Below are positions 56,368 through 64,000 of a DNA stretch of 64,000 nucleotides, one piece after another. The notes below the pieces were generated by a model that saw only the letters and a program-made list of their open reading frames with translations, made no database searches and was not told the origin of the DNA. Numbering within the stretch: the first letter of the stretch is position 1; each line of letters opens with the position of its first letter. This DNA is from Dasypus novemcinctus (taxonomy: Eukaryota > Chordata > Mammalia > Cingulata > Dasypodidae): positions 95,485,157 to 95,549,156 of the forward strand of contig NC_080680.1 in the NCBI RefSeq assembly GCF_030445035.2. The letters are read 5' to 3'. Made by a program: the position numbers and the translations under genes.

Positions 56368-59247
56368 ATCCAATTTGAACTAATTTCTTAATTTATGATA
56401 TTTAAGTCATGTGTGCAGTTTGAATTTGTACCCCAATCTTGCTTCAGATGTTGAAAATCCTTAGAAAATACTTTTGGAAAAACACACTGAAATCCAAAAA
56501 TGAAAAGATAAATTTGCTTGCTATGTCCAATCATGGGTTAAATTTTTCCAGTTAATCCTTACACTGTTGGCTTAGTCCTTCACTGGTCCTGGCTTTAGGT
56601 TGAGGCCTTCACTATCATTATACCTATCCCCATGTATCCAATTCTGTACCTTGTCTTTTGCTTCTTGCAAAGTCTTAAAAGTGAAACTCTATTTCTTCAG
56701 GGATTGGCATTCATTTAAGGTTATTTCTAACCTTCAACTATAGGATTTCTCTTATTTTCCTCCCCAACTCATCTATGCTTTTAATATTATATTTTTACAT
56801 GTTTTCAGCATTTCCAGGAGTTTGTTAGGGGAATGTATCCTATCTACCTAGTGTGCCTAATTGCTATAAACAGGAGTTCTAGAAACATTGATACATTTTT
56901 TGTAAGTCTATGTGTAAGGGACTACCTTTTCACTTAACCATAACTGCTTTAATTTACTTCACAATCTGATATTTGTTACTAATGTTAAAGGAATGTTATA
57001 TATAAACCATTTTGATTATCTTTATTATTTAATAAAATCCTTTCTGGATTCAGGATTAAGGTCTCTGACCATTGCTTAACTTTATAAATAAAGAACTTTT
57101 TCTCATTCTTGACTTTCTTTTATGTAGTAGTGGTTATGGTGTACTGTGATCACTTAAAAGAAAACAAAATACACAATGGCCTGTATCCTCGTCAATATAG
57201 TAGTTACGTGGAAGATTTTATTACTCTTATTGAGCCAAAGTGTAGTACCTCCAGCTTAGATCAAAATTACGTATTTTTAACAAGCTAAAAACAAGAAAAG
57301 AGAAACAAAATCCTGGTGCCAACACAATCATTTCACATTTTTAATCCCCTTACTATAAAAAACGATGGTCACTTATTAATAGTAGATGGGATAGAATGTA
57401 TATTATCAGCAGGCTCTGGGTAAATTAGCTTGACCACAGAAGGCTCTGCCTTTTTCTCTTGGAATTCTTCTCTCATAATCCCCTTGGGTGCTCTTGGAAT
57501 TTCCAGCATCAGTCTATGTGTCCTGAAATATCCGGGCTGAACTAGATATGTTAGTACTGGGGCTTCTCTGCCCTGGCCATTTGAAGACTTAAATTATTAT
57601 AGATCAGACATATCATGGGAAAGAGGAAGACTATTATCCTATGTCTGGTAATAAAGTTTAATAAATGGTCAGTTGACTCTTTTGAATCCCTTCTGACATC
57701 CTTCTAGTGTGACATCCTGTACTTGAAAGGGTGGAAACAAAAAAGAATATATTTTCTAGTCTCCCTTATAGTTAGGATCCTGCATATGAATTAGGTTCTA
57801 TCAATTAGATGCACTTATATGAAATTAGGAATACTGAAATAAAGTAAAGGGAATCATTAAGTTTTGCTTTCACTACTTTCAGAAATATTCATGAAGCATT
57901 CTTTCAGTGTCCAGCAAACAAGTACATAGATGCTAACTGGCAGTTGCATTGGGGGTAGCAGCCAGCCCCAATGCAGTTAGTCCCACATTTCTGTACCCAA
58001 TCATCAGGCTAATTGGACTCAAAAGTTAATAAATCACATACACATACACTCAAAAGGCAGTAAATCACATATAAGCACATGATCTATATATGTAAAGAAA
58101 GTTCCTTGTTCTTTCACCTTTTGAAATATGCAGCACCAATGCTACTTTTTTACTTTTATATTATTGTCCATATTTCATTAAAGCTCTCTGAGTATTTAAT
58201 TTAAAAAAGTCCATACATGAGACATACATTTTCAAATTGATTATTCATATAAGAAACAATAATTTTTTAATTTGTGGAAAAGCGTATATTAAAACCTTTA
58301 CTTGATAATTTTTTCTTTACTGGTGAGGTTAAATATATATTAGTTTCTTAGCCATTCATTTTTTCCATTGCAAATTATTTGTTTAGGATTTTATTTTTAT
58401 ACTTTGAGGGTTTTATTCTTATTTCATAGTTATATTCTTTCAAAAAAGAAACTAAGTTTTCCACCAATTTTGGTGTTCCTATTTTTGTTATTTTATGTCT
58501 TTATAAATGTAATTGGGGGGGAATGTTTGAAAGGTAATAAACTTTTGCATGGTCTAATCTCAAAAAAAAATGTGGTGCTGATGTTGACTTCCTGGTACTT
58601 GAATTTTATCTGGACTGATATACTCTTGAATCAATAGTTCCAATAGTTTCCATGGCAGCCTTCTGATTTCCTTCCTTCCTGATTGCATAGGAGAAGAACT
58701 CCAGGTGGTCAGATTTATATTGTTCTTAGAGTTACTCCTGGGCATTCAGCCAAGAGCCTGTGATCCTTTAACACTTCCAATGAGTTTGTAAGCATCTACT
58801 CCCTGAAAACATCATTTCTTCTTAGAAAATATATGGTGGCTTCTTTTTCCCTACATAGAAATTTGATTACTACAATAGATAATAAAATGCAGCCTTGGTC
58901 TGGGAATAGCTATGACACCGGACTCCTTATGCTCATGTGAGTAGACAGAAAACTCCTGCAGTCCCAAATGAAAATATCACAACTGATTTCAACTGATTTC
59001 TAATGTAGAAGTAAGAATTATTTTTATTTTTGAAATACTGAATTTTTCTCTAAGAAGTCCTCTCTCTCTCCCTTGTAGCAGAATACGTGAGAATCTCATC
59101 TGGCATCTGTTTGTTTATTTTTTTACTCTCTTTTTTCCCAGTAGGAAGAAATTATTTCATTTCTCTCTTAAGGAAGAAAAAGATTGACTCTATCTCTAGA
59201 GCAATCTCCAGATATCCAAAGGATAGGTATTGCCTAAAATAATTTTA
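56368..59247. other. AT-rich unique intergenic DNA
   Basis: No gene or clearly classified repeat is seen. Short open frames (for example 58368-58637) are low-complexity and lack family features. Confidence 0.5.
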
Positions 59248-59466
59248 CACTGAGAGAGAGTGTAAACCTGACATAGACTATAATCCATGCTGTGTAACAA
59301 TGCTCCAAAATGTATTCATCAAATGCAATGAATGTACCACACTAATGAAAGAAGTTGCTGATGTGGGTGGAGTGGGAGGTATGGAAAGTGGGATATACGG
59401 GAACTTCTTATATTTTTTAATGTAGTATTTTGTGTGATCTGTGTATCTTTAAAAAATTTTAAAATG
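59248..59466 (+). mobile_element. Old L1 3' UTR end, sense, 5'-truncated
   Basis: This is the reverse complement of the 2.5-3.0 kb fragment: 'gtttaca' text, 'caaaatgtattcatcaaatg', 'gaagttgctgatgtgggtgg' and 'atgtagtattttgtgtgat', then an A-rich end. It is about 220 bp of a truncated old L1 insertion. Confidence 0.75.
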
Positions 59467-59479
59467 AGGAAAAATATAT

Positions 59480-60120
59480 CTAAATTTATGATTATCAAAG
59501 TAATATTTCAGTATAGAAAATATGGAAAATACAAGTAAAAATGGATGTTGAAGAGAGAAAACACTTGTGCATAAATACATCACCTTGGGAGAATTACTGT
59601 TAATATTTTGGTTAATTTTATTCCAGATTTTTGCAGCCATGCATCATTATTTCCTATTAACATTATACTATCTTAAAGTATGTTGAAGAATTGGAAAGTC
59701 CACACAATACTCCACTATATCTATATAGCGTAATTCAATTAACTAAGCCCTGTTAATTAAACTTGCTTTGTTTCTGTTTCTCTTATGATTAATTTCTTTA
59801 TAAATAAATTCTGGGCAATAATTATTACTATTTCTCTGATCAGACTCCTAGAAAAGAGAGTAGCTCATAGGGACCAAATATTTTTAGTATTCATAATATA
59901 TAGTCAACTTAATTCCTGGAAAGCTGTGCCAATTTATATTTCCACTGCTAGCTACATTTGGTAGTACCTTCCTTATCGATACTTATACAGAAATGATTAT
60001 CATTTAAAAACCTAATTAATAGTATTCTATAATATGAATTTGAGAGGGCATTATTTCAAAAAGACTTTAATTTATGATTTTGTACCATGTAAAAGATTCT
60101 TTCCAGTCTCAGAATTTTAT
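59480..60120 (+). mobile_element. Ancient LINE (L1M-type) remnant
   Basis: Ordered matches to a familiar ancient mammalian LINE 3' region are visible: 'gaaaatatggaaaatacaag', 'ttactgttaatattttggt', 'attccagatttttgca', and 'gtgccaatttatatttccac' with 'tgctagc'. It is strongly diverged, and family naming beyond L1M-type is uncertain. Confidence 0.5.
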
Positions 60121-61198
60121 TAGCTATAATTCTAGCATATAGTGGGATTTTAAGATACCATTTAAAACCTCTATATTTTCATTTCTGAAAAGAAACACTT
60201 TTCCTTAGTAAAACATATTAAAGTTTGATTATATGTTTTAAAATGTCAAGTGAAGATACAAAACTTCTGGGAAAAATTAATATATCAGTGACCTTTTTAT
60301 TTCTAGATTCTTTTTTTTGAAGATAAATGCTATTCTTTTCCAATTAATTCCCTCTGCCTAAACAACAACCCCTTTATTTTCTGAGTCTTTTGGGGGAGGG
60401 GGCAGAGATGATTGTAAAAATGAGGAATGGAGAAATGGATAATTTATAATCATACCACTTTCAGCTATATTCCAGGCACCTAAAATTTTCTTGGGCTCGA
60501 AAATATCCCTGGAACTTTCTACTCATTTGAGATTTGTTTGGTTAAAAAAATTTCCCTTTGAAATGCAAATGGTACTGGGGAAGAATGAGTATTACTTACA
60601 AATTGAGTGCATTTCTTTCAAGGGATATAATCATACTTAGTTAAGTACTCAAACAATGAGAATTTTGTTTGGGATTGCTAGTGTAGTCTATTGATAGAGG
60701 GCAGAAAACAGACTTGAAGAGTCCATCAAACTGTATGGTGAACCTTGGTGACTGGAAGGCAAAGTTAAGGTTATTAGAGATAGGACATTAGTTCAGAAAA
60801 AGAGGGATGTTCCTAACAAACAGAAAACTTGCTTTTTATGACTTTTGCTTTATGCTAGAAACTTCAGCCATAGATTGCTGTGGTCAAGGCCAAATAACAT
60901 AATTCAAGGCTAAGATGTTCTAGTACATTTCCCCAAGATGCCTCATTATTCCCACCCTTTTTACCCAAAGACAAGGGAGAGAGGAGGAAGGGGGAATGGC
61001 CAGAAAGCAATGCCTGCAGGTGCTTAAACTTTTTCCTTTCAAAACAAAATCTATTCTACAACACAGTATTCTGCACGTTTTTTGTCTTCTGAACTTTTTT
61101 TAACATCTTTCCTTGAATATTGTGACCTTGCTACTTTCCAGTTAAGAATTAATTCTACTCCTATTCTCTTGCTTCATAAACTCTGTGTATGACTGTCT
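60121..61198. other. AT-rich unique intergenic DNA
   Basis: No gene, RNA or classified repeat was recognised. Confidence 0.5.
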
Positions 61199-61653
61199 GT
61201 TGTGACTTGAATTGTATATCCCACAAAAGACATGTTCAAATCTCAATCCACCTTCCTTTGGATATAAACAATTTTAAATAGGACTTTTTGAAAATGTTAT
61301 TTTTGGTTAATAACATTTGGTTAATGACATTTGGTGTGGCCAAACTGAATTAGGGTGGATCTTAACACATATGACTGGAGACCTTATAAAGATAGGATAT
61401 TCAGATGCAGTCATGCAGAAGAAGTCAGTAGAATCCAGAAGTCAAAAGAAGCCAGAGTAAAGAGAGATTGCCATGTGATGGAGGATGGCCATCACCAGAA
61501 GACTAACGGCTCTAGGCAAAATCTTGGCTTTGCTGACATCTTGGTTTTGCCAAAATCTTCTAACCTTCAAAACCATGGGACAATAAATGCTTGTTGTTTA
61601 AGCCAACCCACTGTGTGATATTTGTCATAACAGCGTTGGCAACCTAAGACACA
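61199..61653 (+). mobile_element. Solo LTR, ERVL-MaLR type (fossil)
   Basis: It begins 'tgttgtgacttgaattgtat' and ends with 'caataaatgcttgttgttta', 'agccaaccc' and '...aacctaagacaca', the order and termini of MaLR LTRs, at about 455 bp. No internal region is attached. The open frame across it is incidental. It is an old solo LTR. Confidence 0.7.
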
Positions 61654-61959
61654 GTCACAGAAAAGCCTTACTCATTCTTTTTTTAAGAATTTGATCTAGG
61701 ATGAATTTGATCTTGAGAATTTGGAGGACTCTGTTTAGGTGTCATTTCATTTTTTATTTCTAAAAAAACATACATTTTAAGACATGTAAATATAAAAAAA
61801 GAACACAATAACTTGTACTTCCGCCACAAAAATAACCACTGTTTATATTATATTTGTGACTTCTTAGAAAACCAGTTTTTATGAGACACTATTTCATCAA
61901 ATTATTGCCCTGAAATTCCCAGCACACTTGATTTATTATTTTGTATTTCAGGGAATATT

Positions 61960-62031
61960 TTATGGCAGAATACAGAAAATCCATTATGCACTTAGTACAT
62001 GGTTGACACACAGTAGGCATGCAAGTATTGA
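61960..62031 (+). mobile_element. MIR SINE 3' fragment
   Basis: The text 'atgcacttagtacatggt' then 'acacagtaggcatgcaagta' resembles the 'agcacttagaacagtgcctg' and 'gcacatagtaggcactcaat' part of MIR. Confidence 0.5.
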
Positions 62032-62035
62032 CTCC

Positions 62036-62462
62036 TGTCTTAGTTTGCCTGGCTGTTATGACACATTTTGTAGGCTTAACAAACAAGAATTTATTAGCTT
62101 GTGGTTTTGGAGACTAGAAATCCAAAACAAAGGTATTGGCAAGGATATACTTTCTCCCTAAGCCTGTAGCATTCTGGTGCTGGTTTGCTGCAATCCTTGG
62201 GGTTCCTAGGCTTGAGTTTCTACCTTCCAACACATGGCGAACTGTCTCTCCTTAAGCCTGCTCTTCTATTATAGTTTCTGCATACTGCAGGCATCTTTTT
62301 TTCTCCCTGTGAGTTTCTCTGACTTCCCTTCCAATCTACCATAACTTCTTTTTAACATTCCTCACAACAACATAAAGAACTTTTCAGTGAAAGGAAATCT
62401 TAAGTGACTACAATAAAATACATTAATTTAATTCTCCATATCTAATCATAACCTCAATATTA
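62036..62462 (-). mobile_element. Second ERVL-MaLR-type LTR, opposite orientation (fossil)
   Basis: It begins on the plus strand 'tgtcttagtttgcctggctg', followed by 'ttatgaca' and 'gaatttattagcttgtggtt'. This mirrors the end of the LTR at 61.2-61.65 kb in reverse complement, so both belong to one family. It is a solo, broken-type remnant, and the right limit is approximate. Confidence 0.65.
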
Positions 62463-63019
62463 GCCTTATGTATGCTGCCAAAACCTCTCAGTAAGGATCC
62501 ACACAATGTGGTATTATGGGAAGAAAATGGACATCAGAATCTAATTTACCTAGTTTTGGCAAGTTATTTAACATCCAAAGTCACAATTTTCACATATTTA
62601 CCTCAAAGAACTAATCTGAGTAACATGAAGACTATTGTATGAGCTCAATGTGTGTTTGTATTCTTCTCTCCTCACCTCATCACAAGCTTCCCAGAAGACA
62701 GACTTATTTGGCTGGAGTCAGAGACCACATGCCTTTGTCTACTGTGCTAATGTGATGGTTTTAGAGACAAAAAGGGGGCAATGGTGTCCAGCTCTAGTAA
62801 TATTGCCTATAATATCAGAAAAATCTAGTAATATCAGAAAAGAGACTGAGACAGAATCATTTACTCTTCTAAGAAGTAGAAATATCCTTTCTATTACATT
62901 CCTAACTCAGAGCTCCCTTATAGCCTTCCTTTAACATCAATCTTGGGGTGGTGGAATCATTGAAGTGATGGGACAGCAGGGGTGTGTTCGGGGTGCCAAG
63001 AGCAGACATCACTATAATG
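62463..63019. other. 3' flank of OR1N2 with a MIR-like remnant
   Basis: The segment 62515-62660 ('ggcaagttatttaacatcc') resembles a MIR core in sense. No other feature was recognised, and no canonical polyadenylation signal was noted close to the receptor stop on the minus strand. Confidence 0.45.
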
Positions 63020-63967
63020 CTAAGAAGAATGTTTTCCTACTGCCAAAAACTTAACCAAAGCCTCCTTCATGTCCCTGTTCCTCAAGCTGTAGATGAATGG
63101 GTTTAGCATGGGAATAACCACCATATAGAGAATGGCAGCCCTACTGTCCCTGACTGTAGAGTGAATTGATGGAGGAAGTAAATACACACCCATAAGAGAC
63201 CCATAGAAGAACAGGACCACTGTGAGGTGAGATCCACAGGTAGAAAAGGCCTTCCACTGCCTTCCAGGAGATGAGATGCTGAAAATAGTCCATAAAATGT
63301 GAACATAGGAGAGGACAATCAGTATAAGGGGAATGGTGAGGAACAGCAGGCCCATGGTGATGATCATCAGTTCGTTGAAGTGGGTATCTGAGCAGGCAAG
63401 CTTCAGCAGAGCACTAGGATCACAGTAGAAGTAGGGGATGACCTTCTGAGCACAAAAGGTCACATATGTCAACAGCAGTGTGTGCATCAGGGCAGGACAA
63501 TTGGTTAGCACCCAGCACACACCCAGCATTAATGCACAAAGCTGAGGACTCATTGTTGTGCTATAATGCAGTGGTTGGCAGATGGCCACATAGCGATCGT
63601 ATGCCATCACAGCCAGAAGGATATTGTCAAGGCCACCAAACACAAGGAGGAAATAGAGTTGTGTAAGGCACCCAGAATAAGAGATTGTCTGACTCTGGGT
63701 ATGAATGTTGGCCAGCATTTTGGGGATTGAGGTGGAAGTGAAACAGGCATCAGTTAATGATAGGTTGGCCAGAAAGAAGTACATGGGAGTGTGCAGATGT
63801 GGGTCAGAGATGATGGCCAGGATGATCAGTAAGTTTCCCACCATGGTGACCAGGTACATGCCCAGGAAGATGCCAAATATGAGAGGCTGCTGCTCCAGCT
63901 GCTCAGAGAGTCCTAGAAGGAGAAATTCTGAAACAGAGGTTTGATTTGCTCTGCTAGGTTTTCCCAT
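63020..63967 (-). CDS. OR1N2: Olfactory receptor OR1N2, intact (315 aa)
   Basis: This encodes an odorant-receptor GPCR of olfactory sensory neurons. The protein opens [20 protein letters not shown] and contains SLTDACFTSTSIPKMLANIH and GVCWVLTNCPALMHTLLLTY, which I recognise as human OR1N2 text with few changes. It has an N-glycosylation site at N8, the TM1 GN pair at 44-45, [10 protein letters not shown] at 121-130, extracellular C100 and C182, SY at 220-221, [10 protein letters not shown] at 239-248 and [12 protein letters not shown] at 286-297. Length is normal and no frame breaks are seen. It points left, towards the other receptor. The C-terminal end (GKHSS) differs from the human tail. 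Orthology is by recognition from memory. Confidence 0.95.
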   Translation of the reverse strand: MGKPSRANQTSVSEFLLLGLSEQLEQQPLIFGIFLGMYLVTMVGNLLIILAIISDPHLHTPMYFFLANLSLTDACFTSTSIPKMLANIHTQSQTISYSGCLTQLYFLLVFGGLDNILLAVMAYDRYVAICQPLHYSTTMSPQLCALMLGVCWVLTNCPALMHTLLLTYVTFCAQKVIPYFYCDPSALLKLACSDTHFNELMIITMGLLFLTIPLILIVLSYVHILWTIFSISSPGRQWKAFSTCGSHLTVVLFFYGSLMGVYLLPPSIHSTVRDSRAAILYMVVIPMLNPFIYSLRNRDMKEALVKFLAVGKHSS

Positions 63968-63986
63968 CCCTTGCAGTTCTTGTTAT

Positions 63987-64000
63987 CTGTGTAGATAAAA
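63987..64000 (-). promoter_or_regulatory. OR1N2: Possible 3' splice acceptor upstream of OR1N2
   Basis: On the minus strand 'ttttatctacacag' ends in AG at 63987-63988, 19 bases before the ATG. The pyrimidine tract is cut by the window edge. It fits the usual OR layout of an untranslated first exon, but the evidence is weak. Confidence 0.35.

Noticed and set aside
61355-61618. 87-codon open frame on the plus strand
   Set aside because: It lies wholly inside a fossil MaLR-type LTR, which is non-coding.

Overview
This is a mammalian nuclear window. It holds two intact single-exon olfactory receptor genes of family 1 at the edges, facing each other across about 54.6 kb that is mostly retrotransposon. 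Several tRNA-derived SINEs have the DAS architecture known from armadillo: a tRNA-like head, a body that repeatedly spells 'gcaacaagatgatgcaac' in sense, and an A-rich tail. These, with a matching lineage of L1 elements, point to a xenarthran, most likely an armadillo. The right-hand receptor is recognisable as OR1N2, so the locus corresponds to the OR1 cluster (human 9q33.2).

Layout. 1-2.5 kb is AT-rich unique sequence. 2.5-4.2 kb holds old L1 debris, a DAS SINE and a small 3'-end insertion of a younger L1 with perfect target duplications. 7.46-8.41 kb is an intact OR1-family gene (+) with a splice acceptor just upstream. 9.9-53 kb is an almost unbroken run of L1 DNA, nearly all in the same (minus) orientation. 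It contains two full-length but inactivated young L1s of about 9.7 kb (9.9-19.5 kb and 40.1-49.8 kb), a 5'-truncated young L1 (34.8-39.9 kb), an internally deleted relative (19.5-23.3 kb), an old L1 5' end built of 109-bp tandem monomers (23.6-25.6 kb), old 3' UTR pieces, and one very old full-length L1 (27.8-53.1 kb) split by four later insertions. 53.2-56.0 kb is a near full-length HAL1 (half-L1, ORF1 only). 56-63 kb is mainly unique AT-rich DNA with ancient LINE/SINE debris and two fossil MaLR-type LTRs. 63.02-63.97 kb is OR1N2 (-).

Structure of the young L1 family. The 5' UTR is about 2 kb. Its 5'-most part is made of three or four ~200-bp tandem modules, followed by a long block that is nearly all purine on the plus strand. 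ORF1 encodes a coiled-coil protein of about 323 codons. ORF2 has about 1,275 codons and shows endonuclease, FADD reverse-transcriptase and C-terminal CX3CX7HX4C motifs. The 3' UTR is very long (about 2.8 kb) and ends in a G-rich, quadruplex-type segment present in every young copy seen. No L1 copy keeps an uninterrupted ORF2.

The only genes likely to make host protein are the two receptors. Nothing here looks like an operon, CRISPR array or structural RNA gene. The most interesting points are the monomeric L1 5' UTRs (109-bp and ~200-bp types), the conserved 3' UTR G-quadruplex motif, a 5'-UTR-only L1 insertion flanked by target duplications, and the layered insertion history of one 25-kb L1. 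All homology statements come from reading motifs by eye, without database searches.
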